A stretch of DNA of 64,000 bases from NCBI RefSeq assembly GCF_017743865.1, contig NZ_JAGHRJ010000007.1, forward strand, positions 106,223 to 170,222, given 5' to 3'. Shown here piece by piece: positions 52,077-61,855 of this stretch. Positions within the stretch are counted from its first letter, which is position 1, and every line of letters begins with the position of its first letter. The position numbers and the translations under genes are program-made. This DNA is from Labrenzia sp. R4_2 (GTDB lineage Bacteria; Pseudomonadota; Alphaproteobacteria; Rhizobiales; Stappiaceae). Below the pieces are notes generated by a model. The model saw only the letters and a list, made by a program, of their open reading frames with translations. It had not been told where the DNA came from and ran no database searches.

Positions 52077-52676
52077 ATGACAGGAACACATGGCGGCGGC
52101 GCCCTTTTATTGTCGATGAACCGCGGATTGGGTGCGGTTGAAGACACGCTCAACATCATCGCGGCTTTGACAATCTTCATCGTGATGCTGGTGACGACGT
52201 TCCAGATCTTCTGCCGGCTCGCGGGGTATCCCATCCCGGGTTTTCTGGAAGCATCCGAGCAGGCAATCGCCGTATTTGCGTTCCTCGGCGTGGCTTATGC
52301 GCAGCGGTATGGTGCGCATATCCGGATGGACATGCTGGTGGGTGCTGCGCACGGGCGCATGCGCTGGTTTCTGGAAGCGGTTGCCACCTTGCTCGGCATG
52401 ATTCTCATTGCTGTTCTCATCCGCTACAGCTGGAGTTTTTTTTACAGCTCCTTCGAGGTTGGCGACGTCACATACGACTACGGGATTCCAACATGGCCAT
52501 CGAAACTTCTGGTGCCGTTCGCCTTTTCCATCTGGTTCCTGCGGTTGACCCTGCAGTTTACCGGCTTTTTGCGCCTGTTCATCTGGCCAAAGGCAGATCC
52601 GGTCGCGGTGCCGGTTATCAAGACCGCTGCCGATCACGCCCAGGATGAAGCCTCCAGTGCAGGAGGCGGAAAATGA
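52077..52676 (+). CDS. TRAP transporter small permease, DctQ family (second system)
   Basis: This 199-residue protein has four hydrophobic segments; the DctQ core includes PIPGFLEASEQAIAVFAFLGVAYAQRYGAHIRMDMLV. The start is uncertain: the ATG at 52077 has a distant GGA, and ATG 52116 is an alternative. The stop overlaps the DctM-type start by 4 bp (ATGA). Confidence 0.85.
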   Translation: MTGTHGGGALLLSMNRGLGAVEDTLNIIAALTIFIVMLVTTFQIFCRLAGYPIPGFLEASEQAIAVFAFLGVAYAQRYGAHIRMDMLVGAAHGRMRWFLEAVATLLGMILIAVLIRYSWSFFYSSFEVGDVTYDYGIPTWPSKLLVPFAFSIWFLRLTLQFTGFLRLFIWPKADPVAVPVIKTAADHAQDEASSAGGGK

Positions 52677-54082
52677 GTTTCCTTGAAACCCTCACAAGCG
52701 GTGCACCCGGCGTTTTCTTCGGGATCGGTTACAGCAATCCGGCGCTTGTCGGCGTTATCTGCATGGGGCTCTTGCTGGTTTTTGTTCTGATCGGTGTCCG
52801 GGTCGTCTTCGCGGCCGGGCTGGTCGGATTGATCGGGCTTGTCGAACTCATCGGATGGCATGCGGCGGCCGGCAGTATCGGCTCCATCCCGCACTCAAAG
52901 TCCGTCAGTTTTGTTCTCGGGCTCATTCCGGTCTTCATCCTGATTGGCTATCTCGCGTTTCATGCCGGCATGACCGCGCAACTCTTTGCCGCCGCGCGGG
53001 CCTGGATTGGCTGGCTGCCGGGTGGTCTCGCCGTCGCAACCGTCTTTGCAACGGCAGGCTTTGCCGCCGTTTCCGGCGCTTCGACTGCAACGACAGCGGT
53101 TTTCGCCCGCGTCGCGATCCCGGAAATGCTTAAGGCCGGTTATGACCGTCCGCTCGCCGCCGGCGTTGTCGCAGCCGGGGGAACGCTCGCCTCCCTGATC
53201 CCGCCATCAGCGATCTTGGTCATCTATGCCATCATCGTTGAAGAATCGGTCGGAGCGCTGCTGCTCGCGGGCTTCTTGCCTGGCCTGTTCTCCGCAGCGA
53301 TTTATGCCGCGATAATTGTCCTGTGGGCCAAATTCCGCCCCGAAGCCGGCCCGTCCGTGCGCGGCGTAAGCTGGCGGGAACGGTTTCAATCCTTGCCGGG
53401 CGTTTTACCGATCGCAGCCGTGGTCGGGATTATCGTGAGCGCGATCTACACCGGATGGGCTGCCCCCACCGAAGCAGGAGCGCTTGGGGCATTCGTGGTT
53501 CTGGTGATGGCCTGGATCAACGGGATGCGCTGGCCAAGCCTCAAGGCCGCCCTGATGGAAACGTCCAAGCTTGTGGTGATGATCTTCTCATTGATTTGGG
53601 GCGTCCTGATTTTTGGCCGATTTTTGGGTTTTTCCGGCCTCCCGGAAACGTTTGCCAACTGGATCCTGTCCTTTGATGCCGATCCTTATCTGATCCTTGC
53701 CGCCATTTTGTTGGGATACGTGATCCTCGGGATGTTCATGGATGCCATCGGGCTTCTGCTTTTGACTTTGCCGGTCGTTTATCCCGCCGTTATGGCTCTG
53801 AATGGCGGGCCGGATGTCACCGCAGCCGACAGCGCCTTCGGCATGAGCGGAACGCAAGCCAGCATCTGGTTCGGGATCATCGTGGTGAAGATGGCCGAGG
53901 TCTGCCTTATCACGCCCCCCATCGGCATCAATTGTTTTGTCGTCAACGGCGTGCGCCCGGACATCCCGCTCTCTGACGTCTTTCGCGGCATTTTCCTGTT
54001 TTTCATTGCAGACGTCCTGACAATCGCGGGTCTCATCTTCTTTCCCCAAATCATCACCTGGCTTCCAAGCATGATGAACTAG
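52673..54082 (+). CDS. TRAP transporter large permease, DctM family (second system)
   Basis: This 469-residue protein has about twelve hydrophobic segments with VIPVFILIGYLAFHAGMTAQ-like (LIPVFILIGYLAFHAG), GGLAVATVFATAGFAAVSGASTATTAVFARVAIPEM, AAGGTLASLIPPSAILVIYA and KMAEVCLITPPIGINCFVVNG motifs. It forms the Na+-dependent transport unit with the DctQ-type protein, whose gene it overlaps. An MFS carrier gene follows after 28 bp. Confidence 0.9.
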   Translation: MSFLETLTSGAPGVFFGIGYSNPALVGVICMGLLLVFVLIGVRVVFAAGLVGLIGLVELIGWHAAAGSIGSIPHSKSVSFVLGLIPVFILIGYLAFHAGMTAQLFAAARAWIGWLPGGLAVATVFATAGFAAVSGASTATTAVFARVAIPEMLKAGYDRPLAAGVVAAGGTLASLIPPSAILVIYAIIVEESVGALLLAGFLPGLFSAAIYAAIIVLWAKFRPEAGPSVRGVSWRERFQSLPGVLPIAAVVGIIVSAIYTGWAAPTEAGALGAFVVLVMAWINGMRWPSLKAALMETSKLVVMIFSLIWGVLIFGRFLGFSGLPETFANWILSFDADPYLILAAILLGYVILGMFMDAIGLLLLTLPVVYPAVMALNGGPDVTAADSAFGMSGTQASIWFGIIVVKMAEVCLITPPIGINCFVVNGVRPDIPLSDVFRGIFLFFIADVLTIAGLIFFPQIITWLPSMMN

Positions 54083-54110
54083 GCCGCGTGGACCGATTGG
54101 AGCCTCAAGC

Positions 54111-55370
54111 ATGTTGAAACGGCCAGATCCGGCCACACATGAAATGACAAGATCCGCAATCGCGGTTCTTGTCTTTTGTGCCGCAATGAATTTCTTTTCC
54201 CGCGGCGTCAGCGAAACCTTTGCCGTATTCCTTTTGCCGGTCACCGCCGACCTTGGTTGGAGCCGGAGCACATACGGAACCATCTACTTCGCCTATATGG
54301 CCACCATCGGGTTTTCCGCACCCGTGATCGGGATGTTGTTCGACCGTTTTGGTCCGCGTCCGGTCTACACATCCGGAGTTTGCCTGTTTGGTTTGGGCTT
54401 TTTGCTGGCGAGCAGGATGGAACATCTCTGGCAGGCCATTCTCGGCCTCGGCATCATGACCGGTATCGGTATATCAGCAACTGGCATGACAGTCGCATCC
54501 GGTTTGGTGAGCCGCTGGTTTGCCCACCGGATTACATTGGCAAACGCCCTTGCCTACACCGGGATCCCTCTGGGAATGGTGGTCATCGTTCCCCTGACCC
54601 AGATCCTGATTGAGGCGACAGACTGGCGAACGGCCTATGGGGTCCTGGGGTGGGCCAGCCTTGCAATGGTCGCCGTGATCTGGTTTCTGCCTTGGCAAAC
54701 AATGGGCGGCGGCGCTGACCATATTCCGCCCCGCCAGGCAAACCGCAGCTTCAGTCTGGGCGCAGGTGTTTTGCGGCATCCCGCGTTTTGGGGGTTGTTT
54801 GCGACATTGTTTTTGGCCTCGGTGACCGTGTGGTCTGTGATGCTGCAGGCAGTCGCCTTTCTTATTTCAGCAGGGTTTACCCCTGTTATGGCCGCCTTTG
54901 GCTATGGAGCTGTCGGCGCGATGTCTGTCGTCGGCCTTGTTTGTTTCGGATGGGCAAGTGACCGGTATGGCCAGCGCAATTCCGTGACAGTCGGCTATAT
55001 TCTGTCAGCTGTCGGCGTGGCTCTGTTGTGGCAGCTCCAAGAAATGGCAAACCTTCTTCTTCTGATGGGATTTGTTTTTGTTTTCGGTGCTGCAATGGGC
55101 TCGCGCGGTCCGGCCGTATCCGCCCTTGTCGCAAGGCTCTATCCCAACAATGTCGCCGCGATTTATGGCGCAACAACCATCGGTCTCGGATTGGGCGGGG
55201 CCGTTGGCGGTTGGCTATCATCCGCGCTTTTTGACTGGACCGGCAATTACGGCGCCGGCTTCACCCTGTCTATTGCCACCTCCCTGATCGGCATTACGCT
55301 TTTCTGGTTGATCAAGCCGCTCTCAGCAGGCCGCTGGCCCGATCCAAACCCGGTTTCGGATATCCCCTGA
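54111..55370 (+). CDS. MFS transporter (monocarboxylate/OFA-like)
   Basis: This 419-residue carrier has twelve hydrophobic segments. The opening MNFFSRGVSETFAVFLLPVTADLGWSRSTYGTIYFAYMATIGFSAPVIGMLFDRFGPRPV shows the loop 2-3 motif DRFGPR of MCT/OFA-type transporters. The second half repeats it as GWASDRYGQRNSV. It could import a carboxylate or export a product of the IclR-linked pathway. It is in one operon with the TRAP permeases by spacing. Confidence 0.85.
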   Translation: MLKRPDPATHEMTRSAIAVLVFCAAMNFFSRGVSETFAVFLLPVTADLGWSRSTYGTIYFAYMATIGFSAPVIGMLFDRFGPRPVYTSGVCLFGLGFLLASRMEHLWQAILGLGIMTGIGISATGMTVASGLVSRWFAHRITLANALAYTGIPLGMVVIVPLTQILIEATDWRTAYGVLGWASLAMVAVIWFLPWQTMGGGADHIPPRQANRSFSLGAGVLRHPAFWGLFATLFLASVTVWSVMLQAVAFLISAGFTPVMAAFGYGAVGAMSVVGLVCFGWASDRYGQRNSVTVGYILSAVGVALLWQLQEMANLLLLMGFVFVFGAAMGSRGPAVSALVARLYPNNVAAIYGATTIGLGLGGAVGGWLSSALFDWTGNYGAGFTLSIATSLIGITLFWLIKPLSAGRWPDPNPVSDIP

Positions 55371-55426
55371 AAGACCAGCAACAGGCTATTTCCCGAAGTT
55401 TTAACTCTCAATCGAAAGGATCCTCA

Positions 55427-55930
55427 ATGGCAGATCAAGCGACCGGACCCGATTGGACGCCCGCCGATCACCGGCCGGGACCTTCGCTCTTTTTTGAAGA
55501 CCTGGAGGTCGGCCGCCGCTACGGGCTGCCGTCCCGTACGCAAACCGGTGCCCTGTTTGCAGCCTTCCAGTTGGCGTCCGGAGACAATGATCCGATCCAC
55601 TATGACCGGGTCTACTGCCAGTCAATCGGCCACAAGGACATGTTGGCGCATGGCATGCAGGTCCTGATCCAGTCAGCCGCCGGTGCCGGCACGTTCCCCG
55701 AAGAGGTCGCCGATGCGTTGATCGGTTTCATCGGACTGGAGTGCAAGTTCATGAAACCGGTCTATGTCGGCGATACACTCTATTCGGAATTGGTGATTTC
55801 CGAACTGATTGAACAAAACACCACGGGTGTTGTTGTCATGACCGCAACGATCCGCAACCAGGATGGCGCAACTGTTCTGACCGGCGAGCATCGATATCTG
55901 CTCCGGAAGCGGTCCTCCGTGGCCGGCTGA
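55427..55930 (+). CDS. MaoC family hot-dog dehydratase
   Basis: This 167-residue protein has LFFEDLEVGRRYGLPSRTQTGALFAAFQLASGDNDPIHYD, in which D...H of SGDNDPIHYD is the R-hydratase active-site pair. MLAHGMQVLIQSA and FMKPVYVGDTLYSE follow. It likely hydrates an enoyl-CoA or related thioester. It is the last gene of the IclR-linked TRAP-MFS unit; the ATPase operon begins 218 bp later. Confidence 0.85.
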   Translation: MADQATGPDWTPADHRPGPSLFFEDLEVGRRYGLPSRTQTGALFAAFQLASGDNDPIHYDRVYCQSIGHKDMLAHGMQVLIQSAAGAGTFPEEVADALIGFIGLECKFMKPVYVGDTLYSELVISELIEQNTTGVVVMTATIRNQDGATVLTGEHRYLLRKRSSVAG

Positions 55931-56148
55931 TCAGCTTTGAAATGGCGTGTTCTTGATCAATGTCATATCCGCGTAATTGAAACTGAATTTAACTGATCTC
56001 CGGTTGAGATTCACCGAATCCAGGATAATTGCTGGACGGGTTCGACACATATCATCGTCGAATTTTGCCTTGCGAAAAGTCCTTGAAGTGGTTCAAGTTT
56101 GTTTCAACAACCACGGTTTGTCATTGGTCATCAGACGCGAGGATCCGC

Positions 56149-57531
56149 ATGCTTGTCTCACACACCCGGATCGTTGACATCGTCGGAGACATCATCCGGA
56201 TCATGGTGTCCTCGACGAAGAGTGAGGCCGAAGGCCGGCCCTGTCTCGGGGATTTGGCCATTGTGGAAACCGGCGACGGTACGTCTTCCCTCGCCCAAGT
56301 GATCAACATCGACCAGGACATGGTATCGTTGCAGGTAAACTCCGGCACGAAAGGGTTGGCCAACAACGCGTCTGTCAGATTTCTCGGAGAACCGGCGAAA
56401 GTCACGTACTCCGACAACATCCTTGGCCGTGTGTTTGATGGTGCCGGCACTCCGATTGATCAAGGACCGGACCTTTCGACCGATCCAACCGTTCCGATCG
56501 GAGGCCCATCAGCCAACCCTATGAAACGGGTGCTGGCCTCGCGCATGATCCGTACGGACGTGCCGATGATCGATATTTTCAACTGTCTCGTCGAAAGCCA
56601 GAAGATCCCGATCTTCTCCGTCTCAGGCGAACCCTATAACGCGTTCCTGGCGCGCATCGGTATTCAGGCGGATGCGGATATCGTCGTCTTTGGCGGGCTC
56701 GGACTGATTTTCGATGACTACGCCTTTTTCCGGAAACAGTTTGAAGATGCGGGTGTTTTCCCGCGGACGGTGATGTTCATCAATCAGGCGTCTGATCCAG
56801 TTGTTGAACGCCTTCAGGTTCCGGACATGGCTCTAGCCGTCGCTGAGAAATTCGCAGTAGAGGAAGGCAAGCGCGTTCTGGTCCTAATGACCGATATGAC
56901 CGCATTCGCCGATGCCATGAAAGAAGTCTCAATCGCCATGGAACGGGTGCCAGCCAACCGCGGCTATCCGGGCGACCTTTATTCCCAACTTGCGCGGCGC
57001 TATGAAAAGGCCTGTGATTTTAAGGGCTCCGGGTCCGTCACGATCCTGACGGTGACGACCATGCCGGGCAATGACGTCACACATCCGGTCCCGGACAACA
57101 CGGGTTACATCACGGAGGGGCAGTTCTACCTGCACAGCGGGATGCTTGACCCGTTCGGATCTCTGTCGCGCTTGAAGCAACACGTTATCGGCAAGGTGAC
57201 GCGCGAAGATCACAACCAGATCATGAACACCATGATCCGGTTCTATTCGGGGGCCCGGGATGCAGAACAGAAGCAGTCGATGGCCTTTGAGCTGTCCGAT
57301 TATGACCACCAGCTTCTGAAATTCGGTGCGCTCTTCCGCAAACGATTCATGGATATCGAGGTGGCCATTCCCCTTGAGGAGGCACTGGACCTGTGCTGGC
57401 AAACGCTCGCCGAGTGTTTCTTGCCCGAACAGCTTTTGATGAAACAGGGGCTGATCGACAAATATTTCCCCGGCGAGAAAGCCACTTCGAAGGGCGCGGC
57501 TAAAGATGGCGCCGACGGGGAGGCTGCCTGA
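56149..57531 (+). CDS. ntpB: V-type ATP synthase subunit B
   Basis: This 460-residue non-catalytic nucleotide-binding subunit of the V1/A1 head starts MLVSHTRIVDIVGDIIRI and has GRVFDGAGTPID, PIFSVSGEPYNAFLARIGIQ and the B-type segment DMTAFADAMKEVSIAMERVPANRGYPGDLYSQLARRYEKA. There is no P-loop lysine motif, as expected for B. The ATG at 56149 has GAGGA upstream; the frame to 56029 shows no similarity. A short alanine- and lysine-rich tail ends it. It is the first gene of a seven-gene operon. Confidence 0.92.
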   Translation: MLVSHTRIVDIVGDIIRIMVSSTKSEAEGRPCLGDLAIVETGDGTSSLAQVINIDQDMVSLQVNSGTKGLANNASVRFLGEPAKVTYSDNILGRVFDGAGTPIDQGPDLSTDPTVPIGGPSANPMKRVLASRMIRTDVPMIDIFNCLVESQKIPIFSVSGEPYNAFLARIGIQADADIVVFGGLGLIFDDYAFFRKQFEDAGVFPRTVMFINQASDPVVERLQVPDMALAVAEKFAVEEGKRVLVLMTDMTAFADAMKEVSIAMERVPANRGYPGDLYSQLARRYEKACDFKGSGSVTILTVTTMPGNDVTHPVPDNTGYITEGQFYLHSGMLDPFGSLSRLKQHVIGKVTREDHNQIMNTMIRFYSGARDAEQKQSMAFELSDYDHQLLKFGALFRKRFMDIEVAIPLEEALDLCWQTLAECFLPEQLLMKQGLIDKYFPGEKATSKGAAKDGADGEAA

Positions 57532-58154
57532 TGGCCAAGCTTGCGCTCAACAAGTCATCCCTTGCCCGGGAGAGCGCACATCTTTCTGAATACAAACGCT
57601 TCCTTCCGTCTTTGGAGCTGAAGCGTCTGCAGATCATGGCCGAGAGAGCGAAAGCCAAGGAGACCGCACTCAGGCTTGATGCGGAATATGAGCGCCGCTT
57701 TGACGAAATCGCAAAATCACTGCCGATGCTCGCGAACGAGCAGGTTCCTGTCGAAGGAATCGTGACCCTGAAATCAGTCGAACGGGGCGAACAGAACCTG
57801 TCCGGCACCAGGCTGCCAACGCTTGAAAACATCGAAGTCGACGTCAAATCCTATTCTCTTCTCGCCCGGCCACACTGGGTGGATCCTGCGGTCAACGGAC
57901 TGAAAGAACTTTTGAAGCTCAACCTGGAACGCGAGGTTGCACGGGAGCGGATCGAAAAGTTGCTTGAAGCCGAAGCGGTGATTTCCCGGCGGGTCAACCT
58001 CTTCGAGAAGGTTCTCATCCCGCAAGCCCAGAAGAACATCAAAAAGATCCGTATGGCTTTGGCCGATGGCGAACGCGATGCCGTGGTCCGCGCTAAAGTC
58101 TCCAAACGCAAGACAGCGGCGCGCAGTGCAGTGAAGGGGATGGCTGAGCTATGA
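57531..58154 (+). CDS. ntpD: V-type ATP synthase subunit D
   Basis: This 207-residue central-stalk protein is largely coiled coil: LALNKSSLARESAHLSEYKRFLPSLELKRLQIMAE at the N-terminus and a long basic C-terminal helix ending FEKVLIPQAQKNIKKIRMALADGERDAVVRAKVSKRK. It rotates inside the A3B3 head. Its ATG shares one base with the B stop, and its stop overlaps the I start (ATGA). Confidence 0.9.
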   Translation: MAKLALNKSSLARESAHLSEYKRFLPSLELKRLQIMAERAKAKETALRLDAEYERRFDEIAKSLPMLANEQVPVEGIVTLKSVERGEQNLSGTRLPTLENIEVDVKSYSLLARPHWVDPAVNGLKELLKLNLEREVARERIEKLLEAEAVISRRVNLFEKVLIPQAQKNIKKIRMALADGERDAVVRAKVSKRKTAARSAVKGMAEL

Positions 58155-59944
58155 GCATTGTGCCCCTCACAAAGGTCAGCCTGATTGGCGTTCTGGAAGA
58201 CAAGGAAAAGGTTCTGGAAGCCACACAGGCGTTTGGAGCGCTCCATCTCATTCCCCTGAGCGATGCGCAAAAGGAACTTGAAGCGGTGCCGACCGGGACA
58301 GGCCGGGAAGCCGTAGAGGCTCTTCGCTGGCTGATGGATGCGCCGGTCCAGCGGCTGCAGGTCACAGACCCGAGCAGCTTTGACCTGAATGAAACTGTCA
58401 GCCGATCAGTCGAAAACCGGCAATTGATCAAAGACTGCGAAGATCGCTTGGCGCGGCTGAAGAAACGCATTCATGATGTCGAACCCTGGGGAGAGTTCAA
58501 TTTCACTGACCTGGAGAACCTGAAAGGCAATCGCCTCTGGTTCTACGTTGTCCCCACAGGAAAGCTCGGAGAAATTGATCCGTCGGATAAGGTCCTGGAG
58601 GTCGTGCACGCCGATGCCTACAGGGCCTATGTGGTGCTGTTGTCACCGGAAGAGCCGGAGGTTGGCGACATGCCCGTCCCCCGGGTTCATGTCGGCGCGG
58701 TCTCTCTCTCGACGCTCAAAAAACACTATGAAGAAGCTGCGATTGAACTGGAAGAGCTACAGTTACAGCGGCAGGCACTGACAAAGTGGCGGTTTTTGCT
58801 GGCATCAAACCTTGCAGCAGCGAGAGATCAAGCCGCACGTCATCGCGCAGGCCTTGAAACCGGAGATGCCGGACGGGTTTTTGTGCTCCAGGCTTGGGCA
58901 CGGCAGGACCAAGTTGAAGAAATCGAGGCCCTTGCTGGAGAGATCGGCGTTGCAGCTGTCTTTGACGACGTGACCGCAGAAGATCAGCCACCGACCTTGC
59001 TTGAAAACCGGCCGGGGTTAGCCGCGGGCGAGGATCTCGTTGAATTCTACCAGACACCGGGATACCGAGACTGGGACCCATCCGTAATTGTGTACGTGTC
59101 GTTTGTCATCTTCTTCGGAATGATCATGACGGACGCAGGATATGGCCTGTTGATCCTGGCGCTGCTGTACCTCTTCCGAAACCGCTTCAACGGCTCGGAC
59201 CAAAGCCGACGGCTCTTGCACATGGCCATGTGGCTGATGGTCTCGACAGCCGCATTTGGTGTTGCAACGGGCAGTTACTTTGGCATCGCGCCGCCGGACG
59301 GCAGTTTCCTGGCGAAACTCAAGATCCTGCATTTGAAAGACGTTGATACGATGATGAAGATCACGCTGACCATCGGTGTGGTGCACATTGTCCTGGCCAA
59401 CCTCATGCGCAGCCTCAATGAAACAACCCCAAGCGGACGGTTTCAGCCGCTTGGCTGGTGCCTTGTCGCTTTGGGCGGGCTCGCGACATTTTTGGGACAA
59501 GGCACGGCCTTTGCCACACTTGGCCCCGGCGCCATTATTGCCGGGCTATTGACCGTCGGTTTCTTCGGAAGTGATCGGAAGGTCAATTCGCTGTCGTCAG
59601 GCGGGATGCGTGTTTTCGACGGGTTGGCCTCCCTTGCCCGGGTCGTGAATATCTTTTCCGATGTGCTCAGCTACATGCGGCTTTTTGCGTTGGGCCTGGC
59701 GGCCGCATCGCTCGCAGAAACCATCAACACGCTTTCCGGCCAGTTGAATGACGCGGTCCCAGGCGTTGGATTGCTGATTGCAATCCTCGTTCTAATAATC
59801 GGCCACTCCATCAACATCGGCCTCGGGTTGATTGCAGGGTGCGTACATGGCCTGCGCCTGAACGTGATTGAATTTTTTAATTGGGGTTTGAAAGACGAGG
59901 GCACGGCCTTTCGTCCATTCAAGAAAGAGGAGACACGCCTGTGA
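58151..59944 (+). CDS. ntpI: V-type ATP synthase subunit I
   Basis: This 597-residue membrane subunit is equivalent to eukaryotic a. The N-terminal 290 residues are soluble with coiled-coil parts and form the stator arm. The C-terminal half has seven or eight hydrophobic segments, with the conserved proton/Na+-path motif SYMRLFALGLAAASLAETIN, whose arginine faces the rotor glutamate. Its stop overlaps the K start by 4 bp (GTGA). Confidence 0.92.
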   Translation: MSIVPLTKVSLIGVLEDKEKVLEATQAFGALHLIPLSDAQKELEAVPTGTGREAVEALRWLMDAPVQRLQVTDPSSFDLNETVSRSVENRQLIKDCEDRLARLKKRIHDVEPWGEFNFTDLENLKGNRLWFYVVPTGKLGEIDPSDKVLEVVHADAYRAYVVLLSPEEPEVGDMPVPRVHVGAVSLSTLKKHYEEAAIELEELQLQRQALTKWRFLLASNLAAARDQAARHRAGLETGDAGRVFVLQAWARQDQVEEIEALAGEIGVAAVFDDVTAEDQPPTLLENRPGLAAGEDLVEFYQTPGYRDWDPSVIVYVSFVIFFGMIMTDAGYGLLILALLYLFRNRFNGSDQSRRLLHMAMWLMVSTAAFGVATGSYFGIAPPDGSFLAKLKILHLKDVDTMMKITLTIGVVHIVLANLMRSLNETTPSGRFQPLGWCLVALGGLATFLGQGTAFATLGPGAIIAGLLTVGFFGSDRKVNSLSSGGMRVFDGLASLARVVNIFSDVLSYMRLFALGLAAASLAETINTLSGQLNDAVPGVGLLIAILVLIIGHSINIGLGLIAGCVHGLRLNVIEFFNWGLKDEGTAFRPFKKEETRL

Positions 59945-60390
59945 ACGAATTCGTTGTGGCGCTCGGTTGGTTCGGGCTTTATGCGCCGGTGGCTCTTGGC
60001 GCGATCGGCAGTGCCTGGGGCTGTGCTTTGGGAGGCAGCGCCGCGATCGGCGCAATGCTCGACAGCGATGGCGGTTACGGCCGGTTCATCGGTGTTTCTC
60101 TCATGCCGTCCTCTCAGGTGATCTACGGCATCGTCATCATGTTCTCGCTCCAGCAAACAACCGTCGATGCCGCAAATGGAGCTGCCATGTTTGGCATCGG
60201 TGTTCTGTCGGGCTTCACCATGTTGTTCACCGGCATTCGGCAAGGCGAGGTTCTAGCATCGGCCATTCACGCGTCCAAGGCGAAACCGGAGATTTTCGGT
60301 ATATCGCTCGCACCAGCTGCGGTTCTGGAAGGCTTTTCGGTCTTTGCGCTGGTGTTTGCACTGGTGCTCGCCGGAACAATGCCGAGCTAG
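59941..60390 (+). CDS. ntpK: V-type ATP synthase subunit K (rotor ring), Na+-type signature
   Basis: This 149-residue duplicated-hairpin subunit with four membrane helices starts at GTG 59941. The ion-binding carboxylate is E130 in helix 4 (AAVLEGFSVFAL). Residues aligned with the Na+ site of E. hirae NtpK (T64, Q65, Y68, Q110, E139) are S58, Q59, Y62 (MPSSQVIYG), Q101 (GIRQGEV) and E130. A Na+-coupled ring is therefore likely. The first hairpin has no acidic residue, as in other V-type K subunits. Confidence 0.9.
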   Translation: MNEFVVALGWFGLYAPVALGAIGSAWGCALGGSAAIGAMLDSDGGYGRFIGVSLMPSSQVIYGIVIMFSLQQTTVDAANGAAMFGIGVLSGFTMLFTGIRQGEVLASAIHASKAKPEIFGISLAPAAVLEGFSVFALVFALVLAGTMPS

Positions 60391-60399
60391 GAGGCAAGC

Positions 60400-61101
60400 A
60401 TGTCAGAAACCAAGACCGCCGGAGAGCTTGAAACTGCCGCAGGTGCTGGTGTTCAGGCGCTGATCGACCGGCTGAAAGCCGAAGGCGTTGAAGCTGGTCA
60501 ATCCGAAGCCGAAGCGATATTGGCAGACGCCAAAGCAAAGGCAGAGGCCCTGGTCGCAGAAGCTGAAAAAAAGGCAGCTGCGCTTAAGGCAGCCGCCCGG
60601 GCAGAAGCTGCACAGGAGAAAGCTGCCACCGAAGATGGCCTGAAAGTAGCCGCCCGAGACCTTGTGCTCGATATGCGCAACGAACTCGGCGAACGCATCC
60701 AGCAGGAAGCCAAACGACTGGTGGCCACAACGCTCGCCGATGAGGCCTTTTTGCAGAAGTTGATCCTTGCGATGGCGGCCAATGCCAAAGAGAGCGCCTC
60801 CGTGAGTGATGCTGAGCCAATGGAGATCGTGCTTCCGGAAAAGATCGTGACCTTTGAGGAGCTGAAACAGTCTCCGGAAGCGGTCGAACCAGGAACATTG
60901 ACACATTTCGTCATTGCACTCGCCGGGGATGTCTTGCGGGAAGGCGTAACCTTCTCCACGGCTCCTGGATTTGACGGTATCAAGATCAAGCTGACCGGAC
61001 GAGACGTTTCCATTGATCTGACCGAAGAGGCGATCGCAACGCTCCTAAAGCGCCACCTTCAGCCGAGGCTCAGAGCCGTCATGGAAGGGGTGTTGCGTTA
61101 A
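60400..61101 (+). CDS. ntpE: V-type ATP synthase subunit E
   Basis: This 233-residue peripheral-stalk protein has an alanine/lysine/glutamate-rich N-terminal coiled coil (about residues 20-110, with AEAILADAKAKAEALVAEAEKKAAALKAAA). The C-terminal globular part ends with IDLTEEAIATLLKRHLQPRLRAVMEGVLR. It has a good AGGAGG site. In spirochaetes and Chlamydia this gene comes first; here it is fifth, after K. Confidence 0.85.
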   Translation: MSETKTAGELETAAGAGVQALIDRLKAEGVEAGQSEAEAILADAKAKAEALVAEAEKKAAALKAAARAEAAQEKAATEDGLKVAARDLVLDMRNELGERIQQEAKRLVATTLADEAFLQKLILAMAANAKESASVSDAEPMEIVLPEKIVTFEELKQSPEAVEPGTLTHFVIALAGDVLREGVTFSTAPGFDGIKIKLTGRDVSIDLTEEAIATLLKRHLQPRLRAVMEGVLR

Positions 61102-61105
61102 ATCC

Positions 61106-61855
61106 ATGTCCAACCCTCACCAGTACATCGCGCTGATCACCAGCTTGCCGCATCTTGGCAAGTTGTTCAGCCGCAAGGAGGTGCCGATTTCCCAGTACCG
61201 GCTGCGCCAGCGCATGGCGATGCTGGAACCTGGGCATGCTCGCCTGCTGAAAGAAATGGTTGAAGTGACGGCCTGGGCCGGCGTCGCACACATTGAAGAT
61301 GACTTTGATGTCATCCAGCGGGCGCGCGAAGTAACCCGTGATCTGGCTGAATACCCGGATCTCCAGCACCTGGTAACCGGGCGTATGGAAACGCGGACCC
61401 TGATTGCTGCACTTCGGCGGCGGCGGAACGGGCAAGATGCTGCAGGCGCGATAGAGACTTGGGGATATGGCCGCTGGTGTTCGTTGATCAAGGCCAATTG
61501 GGCCGATCCGGCCTTTGGTCTGGGGCATTTCATGCCTTGGGTCGCAGACGCGCATCGATTGATCCGGGCAGAAGATCACATTGGCATGGAGCGATTGGTG
61601 CTAACCGAGGTGTTCCGCCAGCTGGACCAATATTCGATTGCCCATGAATTCGATTTTGAAGCTGTTGGGATTTACGTGTTGCGTTGGATCATTGTGGAGC
61701 GCTGGTCGCGCTATAACGCCGATCAAGCCCGCGATCGCCTGAAAGCCCTCGTCGCGGAAGCACTGACCCCATCTGACACGGCAGCCGTGGTTCAATCCGT
61801 TTCTGCCGAACTTTTTACTGATACGTCTCCATCTCTTGAGGGAGTTCTCCCATGA
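61106..61855 (+). CDS. V-type ATPase-associated DUF2764 protein (subunit C-like)
   Basis: This 249-residue protein has the opening YIALITSLPHLGKLFSRKEVPISQYRLRQRM, typical of DUF2764, the protein encoded between E and A in Borrelia and Chlamydia V-ATPase operons, where it likely replaces subunit C. Its position between E and A here supports the call. Its stop overlaps the A start (ATGA). The mechanism is not known to me in detail. Confidence 0.78.
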   Translation: MSNPHQYIALITSLPHLGKLFSRKEVPISQYRLRQRMAMLEPGHARLLKEMVEVTAWAGVAHIEDDFDVIQRAREVTRDLAEYPDLQHLVTGRMETRTLIAALRRRRNGQDAAGAIETWGYGRWCSLIKANWADPAFGLGHFMPWVADAHRLIRAEDHIGMERLVLTEVFRQLDQYSIAHEFDFEAVGIYVLRWIIVERWSRYNADQARDRLKALVAEALTPSDTAAVVQSVSAELFTDTSPSLEGVLP

